NCBI RefSeq assembly: GCF_025151535.1
Contig: NZ_CP102288.1
Span: 1,369,501 to 1,433,500 of the forward strand
DNA from: Segatella copri DSM 18205
GTDB lineage: Bacteria; Bacteroidota; Bacteroidia; Bacteroidales; Bacteroidaceae
DNA: 64,000 nt
Reading direction: 5' to 3'
Below are positions 1 to 8,825 of this stretch, piece by piece. A program made the position numbers and the translations under genes. Position 1 is the first letter of the stretch; each line of letters begins with the position of its first letter. Under the pieces are notes generated by a model. The model was given only the letters and a program-made list of their open reading frames with translations. It was not told where the DNA came from and did not search any database.

Positions 1-1
1 T

Positions 2-91
2 ATCCTCTTCCAGGGACAGGGATTGCACTGGAATCATTTCGCTGCCTTCTGCTGCCTGATTGCAGCCGTTTATTTCGTATTCATGAAATAG
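2..91 (+). CDS. C-terminal tail of a membrane protein (cut by window edge)
   Basis: An open frame runs in from the left edge and ends at TAG 89-91. The last 29 residues contain a hydrophobic stretch (FAAFCCLIAAVYFVF) ending in FMK, which looks like a final transmembrane helix with a positive cytoplasmic end. The perfect hairpin that starts at the last base of the stop codon supports a real gene end. The family cannot be named from this much sequence. Confidence 0.6.
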   Translation: MLFQGQGLHWNHFAAFCCLIAAVYFVFMK

Positions 92-130
92 CCGGATAAG
101 GAGTTAACTCAATATAACTCCTTATCCGGC
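91..130 (+). terminator. Perfect 16-bp stem terminator
   Basis: The arm GCCGGATAAGGAGTTA (91-106) pairs perfectly with 115-130 across an 8-nt loop, followed by TACCTTTTTAG. It overlaps the stop codon of the upstream gene and lies between convergent genes, so it probably serves both strands. Confidence 0.85.
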
Positions 131-154
131 TACCTTTTTAGTTTTACACCTGCC

Positions 155-958
155 CTACACCAGGTTATAGATTTCGCTCGGTGTCTTGCGCTTCAATACT
201 TCCAGCTGGAAGTCCTTGCCGGCTATGATGCCTTTGCTGCGCAAAATCTGCTCCACGGTTTTGCGTGCCAGCTCAGGATGGTTGTTCTCTTCGCTGAGAT
301 GACAGAGCCAGACGTGATGAAGCTCCGGTGTAGCATAATTGGCAAGCGCCTCGCCACAATCGTCGTTGCTCAGATGACCGTTATCTCCCAGAATGCGATC
401 CTTCAGATACTGGGGATAATGACCCTGCTGGAGCATCTCTACACTATGGTTCGCCTCGAGCACAAGATAGTTGGCACGGCCGATAAAGTCGTGCATCTCT
501 TCGGTAATATGCCCCACATCGGTGATGAGGCAGAAGTTCACACCTCCGCACTCCACGAAATAGCCAACATTGTCGGTACTGTCGTGGGGTACGCCGAACG
601 GAGTAATCTTAAACTCGCCCAGTGTGAATATTACGTTCTTCTCTATCACACGAGCATGGTTAGGCTCTATCTTCTTTCGAACACAATAGTTGCGCTCGAT
701 GCCTTGATGTACTTTACGGGTCGTATATACTGGTAGATGATAGTCAGTACTCAGACTCCCCACCGACTTTACATGGTCGGCGTGGTCATGGGTGATGAGG
801 ACGTGATGCACATCCTCGAAGCGAAGTCCATAGTTATGGAAATGCTTCTTCAATATTCTTATTCCTACTCCTACATCTATCAGTATCGAATCCGTATCAG
901 TGTAAAGATAATAGCAATTGCCACTACTTCCACTGCCAAAGGATATAAATTTCAGCAT
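155..958 (-). CDS. MBL-fold metallo-hydrolase, YycJ/WalJ type
   Basis: A 267-residue cytoplasmic protein starting MLKFISFGSGSSGNCYYL; the frame is open 28 codons further upstream but the ATG at 956-958 fits the family start. The metal site is visible as HDHADH (LITHDHADHV) near residue 60, followed by a GVPHDSTDNVGY segment and ITDVGHI, a typical order of metallo-beta-lactamase metal ligands. YycJ/WalJ proteins are putative phosphodiesterases or nucleases linked to cell-wall or DNA metabolism; the exact substrate is not settled. It is transcribed divergently from the lipoprotein gene at 1072, and its promoter lies at 979-986. The fold is certain, the biological role is not. Confidence 0.85.
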   Translation of the reverse strand: MLKFISFGSGSSGNCYYLYTDTDSILIDVGVGIRILKKHFHNYGLRFEDVHHVLITHDHADHVKSVGSLSTDYHLPVYTTRKVHQGIERNYCVRKKIEPNHARVIEKNVIFTLGEFKITPFGVPHDSTDNVGYFVECGGVNFCLITDVGHITEEMHDFIGRANYLVLEANHSVEMLQQGHYPQYLKDRILGDNGHLSNDDCGEALANYATPELHHVWLCHLSEENNHPELARKTVEQILRSKGIIAGKDFQLEVLKRKTPSEIYNLV

Positions 959-978
959 TTTAATTGTTATTTTCCATG

Positions 979-986
979 CAAAGTTA
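979..986 (-). promoter_or_regulatory. Bacteroidota -7 box (TAACTTTG) for the MBL hydrolase
   Basis: Read on the minus strand, TAACTTTG lies about 20 nt upstream of the ATG at 958, with an AT/TTG-rich stretch further upstream. It matches the TAnnTTTG consensus of the Bacteroidota primary sigma factor. Confidence 0.6.
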
Positions 987-1018
987 GCAAAAAAGATTCT
1001 TATTACAAAGTTTTTTAC

Positions 1019-1026
1019 TATCTTTG
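1019..1026 (+). promoter_or_regulatory. Bacteroidota -7 box (TATCTTTG) for the lipoprotein gene
   Basis: TATCTTTG lies 46 nt upstream of the ATG at 1072. Together with the box at 979-986 it makes a compact divergent promoter region. Confidence 0.65.
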
Positions 1027-1071
1027 TGCCGAAATATCGCAAAAAAATAGAATTTTTAAGATTTGAGAATC

Positions 1072-1527
1072 ATGATAAAGAAGTCGATGATAGGTTTATG
1101 CATAGCTGTGGCATGCATGACCGCAAGTATATTCAGCCTTTCGGGATGTGAACCTCACGAAGGCAGCGAAGACCAGCTGAAGGCTGATGCTGATTCGTTT
1201 GCCAACAATTATTTCAACTGGCATTTCCCGAAAGCCGTGAAGTATTGCACCCAGGAATCGGAGCGCTGGCTGCGCTATGCTGCAAGTAATGTGAACGAGA
1301 CCGACGTGGAACTGCTGCGCCAGAAACCGGAGGATGCCAGCATCGAGATTACGGATATTGATTTCGGTGACGATGAAACAAGTGCCACCGTTACCCTTAC
1401 GGTTCATAATTTTCTGCTGATGGACAGCATCGGGCAGGATCCGCAGCTCATAGAACAGGCCGATTTTCAACTGCCGATGTGTATGGAAAAGGGGCTCTGG
1501 AAGATTAAGTTGGATAAATTGCCTTGA
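1072..1527 (+). CDS. Small predicted lipoprotein, function unknown
   Basis: 151 residues. The ATG at 1072 is chosen over an upstream in-frame TTG (1063) because it gives a standard signal peptide: MIKKSMIGLC, a hydrophobic core, then a lipobox ending FSLSGC, with Cys near residue 26. The mature part is acidic after the Cys (EPHEGSEDQ). Its middle and end (SATVTLTVHNFLLMD, GLWKIKLDKLP) look like the beta-strands of small NTF2-like/DUF4878-type envelope proteins, an inference from pattern only. A dispersed palindromic repeat follows 14 bp after the stop. Confidence 0.7.
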   Translation: MIKKSMIGLCIAVACMTASIFSLSGCEPHEGSEDQLKADADSFANNYFNWHFPKAVKYCTQESERWLRYAASNVNETDVELLRQKPEDASIEITDIDFGDDETSATVTLTVHNFLLMDSIGQDPQLIEQADFQLPMCMEKGLWKIKLDKLP

Positions 1528-1540
1528 AAAAAGCAAGGAG

Positions 1541-1704
1541 TTTCGCAAGTTCAGGAGTTAAAGGAGTTAAAGAAGTTATCGCTCCCTACGGTCGCTGAGG
1601 AGTTAAGACAATAGCCTTTTTGGCGTAGTTTTTTAAGTAGCAAGACATACGTCTTAACTCCTTAACTTCCTTAACTCCTTTAACTTCCTGATATGCGAAA
1701 GTTC
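1541..1704. repeat. Dispersed ~165-bp palindromic repeat, copy I
   Basis: The element begins TTTCGCAAGTTCAGGAGTTA and ends with GCGAAAGTTC. Both arms are built from short AGTTAA-type units, so the whole folds into one long imperfect hairpin. The core CTCCCTACGGTCG recurs at 44182-44345 and, inverted, at 40513-40680. It fills the gap between two convergent genes and may also act as a terminator. Confidence 0.8.
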
Positions 1705-1737
1705 AGTTAACTATTAACTATAAACTGTTAGCTGCAT

Positions 1738-3954
1738 TTAGAACGGCAGACCTACTGCGAAATGGAAGGCGAAATCGCGGTCTAGTTTCGGGTGGATAAT
1801 CGCCCAATGCTCTTCCTTCGTTCCGTAGGCTGGATTGATTGCCTTCATACCCATATCCAAACGGAGAATGAAGTAATCGAAATTCAACCTGAGACCTAAG
1901 CCATAGGCTACAGCTATCTGTTTGTAGAATTCATCTATCTTGAACTGGCCGCCAGGCTGATCCTCATAATTGCGAAGTGTCCAGATATTACCGGCATCGA
2001 TAAACGCTGCACCCTCAAACTTCCAGAAGAGCGAAGTGCGGTATTCGGCATTCAAGTCGAGCTTCACATCACCCGTCTGGTTGATGAAATCTATTCTGCC
2101 GTCAGTTCCCTTAAACTTGCCCGGACCTAATTCTCTTACGCCCCAACCTCTTACCGAGTTGGCACCACCCGAGAAATAACGCTTTTCGAAAGGTAGCACC
2201 GTACTGTTGCCGTAAGGATAAGCCACACCGATACCCGCATGCAGCGCCAGAGCATTGCGCTTATCAAACTGCATCAGATGGGTATAATCTACATCAAACT
2301 TGGCATATTGGGCATAAGCTATATTAAATAATGTACGCTGCCCCTGGCTGTTCACCTTGAAACCGAAAGCCTTGGAAACACCGCTCAGCAGATTGCCCGA
2401 ACTCTCTACATTCACTCGCACAGCATCTACCCCATCGCTATAACTCAAACCGAAACCCATCTTCATGATAAACAGGTCTTCGTAATTGTAGCGGAGGATG
2501 GCATTTCTGTTTTCTGCATTATCGAGATAGTCTCTCTTGAAAGTCTCGGATATCCATGGCATATACACATAGTTGAGATCGAGCAGGTCGAAACGCCAAG
2601 CCAGGTGATGACGCGGTTCTGTCCAGCGATAACGCCAGGCAGTAGAGAATACGCGGCGATGAAACTCCGGACGGTTCTGAAGATTCCAACTTGCCGACAA
2701 CTCGCTGTTTGCCGTCTGTCTTCTTCTGAAATTTCTTGAAAGGAAAGGCGCCAAGAAACGAGGGAAAACCAGTTTGCCTTCAACCGAATATTCAGTATAG
2801 TTCTGGTCCTGATACCCCTCCAGACCGGTAATGGCCTCGTAAGCTCCACGAAGTTCGATGCTCAGCTGCTCACTACCTCTGAAGAGATTTCGGTTGGTAT
2901 AAGTGAGCGAAGCAGCAGCTCCCAAGTCGCCCGCCGTATTGGTTCCTTCCGGCTGGAAGGCGATGGTAGAAGGCTTGTTAGTACTGATCTGGATATTACA
3001 ATCCATCTGCCGGCTGATGCTGTCCCTCTCCATTACGTTCTCCGTAACCTGGTTGCTGTCAGGAACTTCAGAGAAACTGATGTTGGTATACTTCACCGCC
3101 TGCAGACGGGCAAAGTTGTTATAGGTGCGCTGCAAGGCAGCGGCGCTGTAGGGACGGCCTTCTCTGAGAGCAGTGGCATTGAGCAAAACCTGATGGCGCA
3201 GATGGATTCGGTCGCTGTCATTACTCAGATAGTTGATGTTTCTGATTTCATATCGGGGATGATCAACCTCAGGAGCATTACTGTTTGCCTTATACTTCAT
3301 CAGGTGGAGCGTCAGGGCGATATCCTTCTGTCCCGCAATCGTATCGGCAGAAAACTGGATAAAATCTTTATGAAAGCGGAAATAGCCATCATTGGTCAGA
3401 AGGCTGGAGATACGCCTGCGTTCATTATCCAATGTTTCTACCGTAAATCTCATTCCCGGCTTAATCTGCTGATTATCGGGGTTATCGAGATGCAGAAGTT
3501 GCTGAATATGTTCATCTTCCACTTCATATTTCACCTTACCTATCACAAAAGGTTCTCCGGGATGCAACAGATAGGTAGCATCCAGTTTCTTTCCTTTCTT
3601 GGTGGTATAGAGCGACACCCCGGCATGCATGAAGCCCTGGTTCTGCATGGCGGTAAGCAGATCCTGACAGGAGAGCCGCGCCTGCAAAGTATCGTAGATG
3701 ACAGGCTTCTTGCTGAAAGGATTCTTGAAGAGCGAGAAGAGTTTCGGTTTCTCTTTCTGGCGCACATACTGCTTGAGCGCCCCGGCATTATACCCTGCCG
3801 AGTCGCTCTTCACTTCCACCTTATTTAATATATACTCCCCTTCCGGCACCATTTTGCTTGAAGAACAAGATGCTATGAGCAGCGGCAAGGCAAGTAATGA
3901 AATCGTTTCTTTTTTCAAAATATCTATCTTAAATTTACAATAAGGCACATGCTT
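1738..3954 (-). CDS. TamA/BamA-family outer-membrane protein, lipid-anchored (TamL-like)
   Basis: About 738 residues from the ATG at 3954. An N-terminal lipobox LLIASC is followed by SSSKMVPEG. The first third holds POTRA-like repeats; the last third is an Omp85 barrel with the hallmark VRGW motif (NSVRGWGVRELGPG) and a terminal phenylalanine (FHFAVGLPF). Lipid-anchored TamA homologues (TamL) occur in Bacteroidota and act with TamB in outer-membrane protein or lipid assembly. A TTG at 3915 would start the protein at MKKETISLLALPLLIASC, a cleaner signal peptide, so translation may begin there. From 3954 the start overlaps the end of the PIN-toxin gene by 20 bp. No tamB is visible in the window. 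Confidence 0.85.
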   Translation of the reverse strand, partial: KHVPYCKFKIDILKKETISLLALPLLIASCSSSKMVPEGEYILNKVEVKSDSAGYNAGALKQYVRQKEKPKLFSLFKNPFSKKPVIYDTLQARLSCQDLLTAMQNQGFMHAGVSLYTTKKGKKLDATYLLHPGEPFVIGKVKYEVEDEHIQQLLHLDNPDNQQIKPGMRFTVETLDNERRRISSLLTNDGYFRFHKDFIQFSADTIAGQKDIALTLHLMKYKANSNAPEVDHPRYEIRNINYLSNDSDRIHLRHQVLLNATALREGRPYSAAALQRTYNNFARLQAVKYTNISFSEVPDSNQVTENVMERDSISRQMDCNIQISTNKPSTIAFQPEGTNTAGDLGAAASLTYTNRNLFRGSEQLSIELRGAYEAITGLEGYQDQNYTEYSVEGKLVFPRFLAPFLSRNFRRRQTANSELSASWNLQNRPEFHRRVFSTAWRYRWTEPRHHLAWRFDLLDLNYVYMPWISETFKRDYLDNAENRNAILRYNYEDLFIMKMGFGLSYSDGVDAVRVNVESSGNLLSGVSKAFGFKVNSQGQRTLFNIAYAQYAKFDVDYTHLMQFDKRNALALHAGIGVAYPYGNSTVLPFEKRYFSGGANSVRGWGVRELGPGKFKGTDGRIDFINQTGDVKLDLNAEYRTSLFWKFEGAAFIDAGNIWTLRNYEDQPGGQFKIDEFYKQIAVAYGLGLRLNFDYFILRLDMGMKAINPAYGTKEEHWAIIHPKLDRDFAFHFAVGLPF

Positions 3955-4348
3955 CATCAGTAGAAACAACCTCAATATCGCTCTTTTCGAAATCCTTAGC
4001 ATTTCTGGTTACTAAATAATCAGCCCCCGAACGTATTGCAGAATAATATTGTACTCCATCCTCAAAATCTTTCCATTCCAAATCATACGAATGATAAATA
4101 TCAGAAGAATCAACAGAACAAACTTCCATAAAATTACGCAGAAAATCTATCTTTCTACGAAAAACATCTATCGGCATACTACAGCGTTCTATACAAATAA
4201 AATTAGCAGTTACTAACGATAAAGATGATACACAAATAGAGACCTTCTTCTCAAATGCATAAGATACTATCATTGCTGCTGCATTGTAAAACTGAGGGCG
4301 TTCTAATATAAAATCAATTAAGACATTAGTATCTAAAAACAATTTCAT
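3935..4348 (-). CDS. PIN-domain toxin (VapC-like ribonuclease)
   Basis: 137 residues, close to the usual VapC length. The N-terminus MKLFLDTNVLIDFI carries the first catalytic aspartates; the middle acidic set is in WKDFEDGVQY and the C-terminal conserved patch is DYLVTRNAKDF. PIN toxins cut RNA and are held in check by the upstream antitoxin. The start overlaps the antitoxin stop by 4 bp (4345-4348), so the two are translationally coupled. The end runs into the start region of the TamA-like gene, which may couple the two transcripts. Confidence 0.85.
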   Translation of the reverse strand: MKLFLDTNVLIDFILERPQFYNAAAMIVSYAFEKKVSICVSSLSLVTANFICIERCSMPIDVFRRKIDFLRNFMEVCSVDSSDIYHSYDLEWKDFEDGVQYYSAIRSGADYLVTRNAKDFEKSDIEVVSTDEACALL

Positions 4349-4605
4349 AAATATTTCTCTGTTAAAATTTCACCCATTTCTTTCTTATAATCATCAGACA
4401 ATTCATTAGGGCACTGAAAGCCTACCTCTAAAGCCTTCACCTCAGGAGCTATATAAAACTTGTCCTTTTGATGTTCTTTAGGCTTGATTTTATCCAAGAA
4501 AGAGTTCAATACAGATATCGCAGCCTCAGTTACGCTGATATTTTTCTGCCGAGCATACCATTCTATATTATTGTATGTCTTATTATCTAAAGCAATTGTA
4601 TTCAT
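4345..4605 (-). CDS. Antitoxin of the PIN-toxin pair
   Basis: 86 residues. The N-terminus (ALDNKTYNNIEWYARQKN) followed by SVTEAAISVLNSFL has the strand-helix-helix look of a ribbon-helix-helix DNA-binding domain, and the C-terminus is variable and acidic, as expected for the toxin-neutralising part. Antitoxins of this layout usually repress their own promoter; the box at 4637-4644 lies 32 nt upstream. The call rests on gene order and length more than on a family signature. Confidence 0.75.
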   Translation of the reverse strand: MNTIALDNKTYNNIEWYARQKNISVTEAAISVLNSFLDKIKPKEHQKDKFYIAPEVKALEVGFQCPNELSDDYKKEMGEILTEKYL

Positions 4606-4636
4606 ACTAAAATCTCCTATTTTATAAAATATGGTG

Positions 4637-4644
4637 CAAATATA
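4637..4644 (-). promoter_or_regulatory. -7 box (TATATTTG) of the toxin-antitoxin operon
   Basis: On the minus strand TATATTTG is preceded by TTTTGG with a 19-bp spacer, the expected sigma-ABfr layout, and lies 32 nt before the antitoxin ATG. Confidence 0.65.
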
Positions 4645-4707
4645 CAGCCTTTTTTTTACTTTTCCAAAATTTAATACAACTATTTTGCCACTTTAAAGAA
4701 AATTGAG

Positions 4708-4715
4708 TACCTTTG
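4708..4715 (+). promoter_or_regulatory. -7 box (TACCTTTG) of the RNA methyltransferase gene
   Basis: TACCTTTG is preceded by TTTTG about 20 bp upstream and lies 30 nt before the ATG at 4745. Confidence 0.65.
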
Positions 4716-4744
4716 CATCCATTAATGACAATAGATGACAATAA

Positions 4745-5494
4745 ATGATTAGCAAGAATAAAATAAAGTACATACATTCGCTCGAACTGAAGAAGAACAG
4801 AAATAAAGAAGGAAAGTTCGTGGCAGAAGGTTTCAAGGTGGTAGACGATCTGCTCGCTCTGCAACCTGCCGACCTGATTGTGGCTACCGGCGAATGGCTC
4901 CGGGGCAAACACTTCGGGGCTGAAACCGAAGTGATAGAGGTTACTGATGAAGAACTGAAGAAGGTGAGTTTCCTGCAACATCCGCAGCAGGTGCTTGCCG
5001 TATTCAAACAGGCAACATCAGGAGATTACTCTATTAATACCAGCGAACTGAGTCTGGCGCTCGACGGCGTTCAGGACCCAGGCAACCTGGGCACCATCAT
5101 CCGCATCGCCGACTGGTTTGGCATCACCCATATCTACTGCAGTCAGGATACTGCCGACGTATACAATCCGAAGGTGGTACAGGCTACGATGGGCAGCATA
5201 GCAAGAGTGAAGGTAGAATACGGCGACCTGCTGGGACTGGTAGAATCACTTCCTGCTGATGTTCCCGTTTACGGCACCCTGCTCGATGGCGACAACATCT
5301 ATCAGCAAAAGCTCGAAAACCGTGGACTTATCGTGATGGGAAACGAAGGAAAAGGCATCTCGCCTGCTCTGGCAAAGAAGGTGAACCACAAGTTGCTCAT
5401 CCCTAACTTTCCGGAAGGTAGAGCTACAGCCGACAGTCTGAATGTGGCTATCGCTACCGCCATTACCTGCTCTGAATTCAGAAGAAACTTTTAA
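4745..5494 (+). CDS. TrmH/SpoU-family RNA 2'-O-methyltransferase
   Basis: 249 residues with the three SpoU motifs in order: motif 1 DGVQDPGNLGTIIRIADWFG (about 104-123), motif 2 IVMGNEGKGIS (about 196-206) and motif 3 NFPEGRATADSLNVAIATAI (about 220-240). These build the trefoil-knot SAM site of enzymes that 2'-O-methylate ribose in rRNA or tRNA. The N-terminal 100 residues (KNRNKEGKFVAEGFKVVDDL) match the substrate-binding domain of the rRNA-type members. Which nucleotide is modified cannot be read from sequence. It is followed 72 bp later by a small membrane protein, with an A-rich run of GTAAAA-like units between. Confidence 0.9.
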   Translation: MISKNKIKYIHSLELKKNRNKEGKFVAEGFKVVDDLLALQPADLIVATGEWLRGKHFGAETEVIEVTDEELKKVSFLQHPQQVLAVFKQATSGDYSINTSELSLALDGVQDPGNLGTIIRIADWFGITHIYCSQDTADVYNPKVVQATMGSIARVKVEYGDLLGLVESLPADVPVYGTLLDGDNIYQQKLENRGLIVMGNEGKGISPALAKKVNHKLLIPNFPEGRATADSLNVAIATAITCSEFRRNF

Positions 5495-5566
5495 AGGTAA
5501 AAGGGTAAAAAAGTAAAAGAGTAAAAAAATACAAAAGCGATATTTAGAAATTAAAACAAGATAGTT

Positions 5567-6244
5567 ATGGAAGTAAATGAATTATTTAAGCACCGAAGTA
5601 TAACTTCCTGCATGAGAGCATCATACGATACCATAACAAGTGACTTCAGATCACTCGTAAAACAGACATGGACTACCCATGTTCCATTTGCAGTATTGCT
5701 GGCTATCGTACTCTATTTCCTCCTCCCCAACAAACCGCTTCACGATTGGGGAGCCGTAAATCCGATGGCTTCGTTCATTCTGCAAACCATCATTTACGGA
5801 GCCACTATCGTAATGGCTATCGTATCATTCTGGCATCTTCTGCCAAGAAAGCAACTGTGTCCTAAGGGCGAAAAGCGCAAGATAGGAAAATCCCTCCTCA
5901 GCATTCTCCGCCACTTCGGAGGTTTCTTTCTGACCAGTTTTCTCGGCATGATTATCGTAGGCATCGCTACCTTTATCGCAGCCCTGCCTTCCATCATCCT
6001 CATCATCGCACAGTTCTTTTCACAGCTCGGTGCACTTGATGGCGACCCGCTCGGTGTGCCGGGTTATTTCACCCCACTCCTCTTCCTGGTGTTCACCATC
6101 ACCTTCCTGCTCATCATCTACGCCCTGAGCTGGCTCGGCATTTCACTTGCCTATCAATTCGGCTCTTACAAGGTGCAAGACGAAGAGAAACAGAGAATGA
6201 AGGAAAGCCAGAAAATGGCAACTACAGAGATAGAAAAATATTAA
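5567..6244 (+). CDS. Multi-pass membrane protein, function unknown
   Basis: 225 residues with four likely transmembrane segments: [15 protein letters not shown] near 40, [20 protein letters not shown] near 75, a long one near 125-150 ([20 protein letters not shown]) and one near 175-195. The charged tail ([20 protein letters not shown]) should be cytoplasmic. There is no enzymatic motif. It lies in a same-strand run with the RNA methylase and hisB (23 bp to hisB) and may be cotranscribed with them. Confidence 0.7.
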   Translation: MEVNELFKHRSITSCMRASYDTITSDFRSLVKQTWTTHVPFAVLLAIVLYFLLPNKPLHDWGAVNPMASFILQTIIYGATIVMAIVSFWHLLPRKQLCPKGEKRKIGKSLLSILRHFGGFFLTSFLGMIIVGIATFIAALPSIILIIAQFFSQLGALDGDPLGVPGYFTPLLFLVFTITFLLIIYALSWLGISLAYQFGSYKVQDEEKQRMKESQKMATTEIEKY

Positions 6245-6267
6245 TCGTATTAACATATATAAGAGAT

Positions 6268-7344
6268 ATGAAACAGACAAGATTACTCTTCATCGACCGC
6301 GATGGAACTTTGATTCAGGAACCAGAGGACGAACAGATTGACAGCTTCGAGAAGCTGGTATTCACCAAGGGCGTGTTCCGCAATCTCGCCTTCATTGCCC
6401 AGCACACCGACTACGAGCTGGTGATGGTGAGCAACCAGGACGGACTGGGTACCGACTCCTTCCCGGAGGATACCTTCTGGCCAGTACACAACTTCATCAT
6501 CCAGACCCTGGAGAGCGAAGGCATCCACTTTGCCAAGCAGCACATCGACCGCCACTTCCCTGAAGATAACTCACCAATGCGCAAGCCAGGAACAGGCATG
6601 CTGACCGAATACATCGATAACCCTGCCTACGATATGGCAAACAGTTATGTAATCGGCGACCGTGAAACCGATGCCCAGCTTGCAGAAAACCTGGGTTGCA
6701 AGAGTCTGATTCTCGGAAAAGACGGCATGGACTGGGATAAGATAGCCGAGATTCTCTTTGCCGGCGACCGCATCGCAGAGGTGAAGCGCACCACCAAGGA
6801 AACGGATATCTACATCAAGGTAAATCTCGATGGTTCAGGCAAATGCGACATTTCTACCGGTCTTGGTTTCTTCGACCACATGCTGGAACAGATAGGCAAG
6901 CACGGTATGATGGACCTCACCATCCATACCAAGGGCGACCTCTATGTGGATGAGCATCATACCATTGAGGATACGGGTATTGCACTGGGCGAATGCCTGC
7001 TGCAGGCTTTAGGTGACAAGCGCGGAATAGAAAGATACGGCTACAGTCTGCCGATGGACGACTGTCTCTGTCAGGTAGCTTTGGATTTCGGTGGCCGTCC
7101 ATGGCTGATTTGGGATGCCGAGTTCCACAGAGAGAAGGTGGGTGAAATGCCAACCGAGATGTTCAAGCATTTCTTCAAGAGTCTGAGTGATGCGGCAAAA
7201 ATGAACCTCAACATCAAGGCTGAGGGCGAGAACGAGCATCATAAGATAGAAGGCATCTTCAAGGCACTTGCCCGTTCGCTGAAAATGGCGGTAAAGAGAG
7301 ACATCTACCACTTCGAGCTTCCTAGCTCTAAGGGAATGCTGTAA
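6268..7344 (+). CDS. hisB: Bifunctional histidinol-phosphatase / imidazoleglycerol-phosphate dehydratase
   Basis: 358 residues and two enzymes in one chain. Residues 1-165 are a HAD phosphatase (FIDRDGTLI at the start, [30 protein letters not shown]). From about 170 the dehydratase follows, with [33 protein letters not shown] and, near the end, [17 protein letters not shown], the metal-binding histidine motifs. It performs the sixth and eighth steps of histidine synthesis. The fused form is known in enterobacteria and many Bacteroidales. No other his gene is in the window. It ends at a strong bidirectional hairpin. Confidence 0.97.
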   Translation: MKQTRLLFIDRDGTLIQEPEDEQIDSFEKLVFTKGVFRNLAFIAQHTDYELVMVSNQDGLGTDSFPEDTFWPVHNFIIQTLESEGIHFAKQHIDRHFPEDNSPMRKPGTGMLTEYIDNPAYDMANSYVIGDRETDAQLAENLGCKSLILGKDGMDWDKIAEILFAGDRIAEVKRTTKETDIYIKVNLDGSGKCDISTGLGFFDHMLEQIGKHGMMDLTIHTKGDLYVDEHHTIEDTGIALGECLLQALGDKRGIERYGYSLPMDDCLCQVALDFGGRPWLIWDAEFHREKVGEMPTEMFKHFFKSLSDAAKMNLNIKAEGENEHHKIEGIFKALARSLKMAVKRDIYHFELPSSKGML

Positions 7345-7346
7345 GG

Positions 7347-7409
7347 AGTTTATAGTTAAGAGTTTATAGTTTATAGATGACTGTTGCTATAAACTCTTAA
7401 CTATAAACT
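7347..7409. terminator. Bidirectional terminator with 7-bp periodic arms
   Basis: Two perfectly complementary 23-bp arms (7347-7369 and 7387-7409) enclose a 17-nt loop between convergent hisB and porin genes. Each arm is a run of 7-bp units (AGTTTAT, AGTTAAG, AGTTTAT). Confidence 0.85.
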
Positions 7410-7413
7410 ATTA

Positions 7414-8475
7414 TTAGAACATTGTCATGAACTCCACAACAATCTTATCTTTTTCTGAAACTTTAGCTATACCACCTTTACGATAGAAATATTTCTCGTA
7501 GTTGATACGGATATCTGAGATGAATGGCTTGGCAAGGCTCAAGGTTACACCGCCCGTAACACGATGGCGCTTATAATCATTGATCTTCAATGCCCCCAGT
7601 TCCGTATCAGAACCGCCATATCTTGTACCATCACTGTGGTCGCTCATGAAATCATATCTTGCCAAAGGAGAAACCTTCCTGATGAGACTCTTAGGATTAG
7701 CCACCGGAATGTCATAGCATACGAAAACATCGAATGCATGAACATCGTGGAAAGCATTCTTACTGTAATGCTTGTAAAGATACTCAGCCTCAGCAATGAA
7801 ACCGCCCTTGTGGAAGGTGATACCGCCATCATACATCGTTACCGTAACATCAGATGGCTTGATCTTCTGGGTACTCAACACCAGGTTCACATTCGGAAAG
7901 AGGAACTGTGCCTTGGCTGAATAGTTGACGCCCTTGGTCCAGTAATCCTTCTGGTTGGTCAAGCCCGAACCATTGAAGATACCGGCATTCACCACGATTG
8001 GGAAACCAACATTCCAGGTGTATCCGATTTCGGCACCCACGTCGCGCACGTTGCCCACCTGCTTGGCGATGAACGAGCGGTTGGCGAAGTACTGCTGATG
8101 AGGAGAACGGTGAGCATCAATAGTAAATGGCACGCGTTCCTGACCAATGGTAAGCTGCAGGGTCTTCCAAGGTTTGATGCGGGTATAGGCATCGAGCATC
8201 TTGATCTTACCCTCGTCGCAGAGGTCGATTTCCGCCTTATAGCTTACCTGAGGTGTTACATTGCCAATCACGTTGATGCGGGCTGTACGCACCTCGAATC
8301 GTCCCTCCCCCTCTTCGGTCTGGTACTCATACTTAGAGCGGATGGTTCCACCAATGGTCATGGTCTTGGTGAATTCCTCAATGCCCTTCTCCAAAGAGCT
8401 GTTTCCAGAATTCTGGGCATTCATTCCCATCGACACCATCGTGAGTGCCATCAACAAATACGGTTTCTTCTTCAT
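7414..8475 (-). CDS. Phosphate-selective-type porin (OprO/OprP family)
   Basis: 353 residues with a clear signal peptide (MKKKPYLLMALTMVSMGMNAQ, cleavage near 21). The mature protein begins with an EEFTKTMTIGGTIRSKYEYQ strand and continues as alternating beta-strands (KYEYQTEEGEGRFEVRTARI, GVNYSAKAQFLFPNVNLVL), ending in a strand with terminal Phe (VVEFMTMF), the mark of outer-membrane barrels. The motif FTIDAHRSPHQQYFANRSF fits the OprO/P family. It should form a general or anion-preferring channel; phosphate specificity is not shown. Confidence 0.8.
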   Translation of the reverse strand: MKKKPYLLMALTMVSMGMNAQNSGNSSLEKGIEEFTKTMTIGGTIRSKYEYQTEEGEGRFEVRTARINVIGNVTPQVSYKAEIDLCDEGKIKMLDAYTRIKPWKTLQLTIGQERVPFTIDAHRSPHQQYFANRSFIAKQVGNVRDVGAEIGYTWNVGFPIVVNAGIFNGSGLTNQKDYWTKGVNYSAKAQFLFPNVNLVLSTQKIKPSDVTVTMYDGGITFHKGGFIAEAEYLYKHYSKNAFHDVHAFDVFVCYDIPVANPKSLIRKVSPLARYDFMSDHSDGTRYGGSDTELGALKINDYKRHRVTGGVTLSLAKPFISDIRINYEKYFYRKGGIAKVSEKDKIVVEFMTMF

Positions 8476-8572
8476 TTCTTACCTTATTATATATACACGT
8501 AAATCTGATTTTCTTTATTCCGAATGAAACCCTCCTCATTGACATAGAAAGGCATCTTCTTCATTTCGACTG

Positions 8573-8580
8573 CAAAGGTA
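8573..8580 (-). promoter_or_regulatory. -7 box (TACCTTTG) of the porin gene
   Basis: The minus strand reads TACCTTTGCAG about 98 nt upstream of the porin ATG, leaving a roughly 90-nt 5' leader. Confidence 0.6.
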
Positions 8581-8741
8581 AGGAGAAGATATTTCTACCG
8601 TAAAACATAAGTATTACAAAGCTGTTACATCACTGATTTTCTGCACCTGTAATATCATTGTAATGATGGCAAAAACAGAGGAATAAACCACTTCATCCAC
8701 AAATAAAATAAAAGATATGTCTATATCTCAAATTTTTATGC

Positions 8742-8749
8742 TATCTTTG
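8742..8749 (+). promoter_or_regulatory. -7 box (TATCTTTG) of the ECF sigma operon
   Basis: TATCTTTGCACGG lies 77 nt before the ATG at 8826 and matches the housekeeping consensus, so the operon is at least partly transcribed by the primary sigma factor. Confidence 0.65.
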
Positions 8750-8825
8750 CACGGAAATGTGCGAAGGTAGCATTTTTATGTTTACCTTTCGCCTCTTCTT
8801 GCGTCATACACATAAAAAGGAACAA

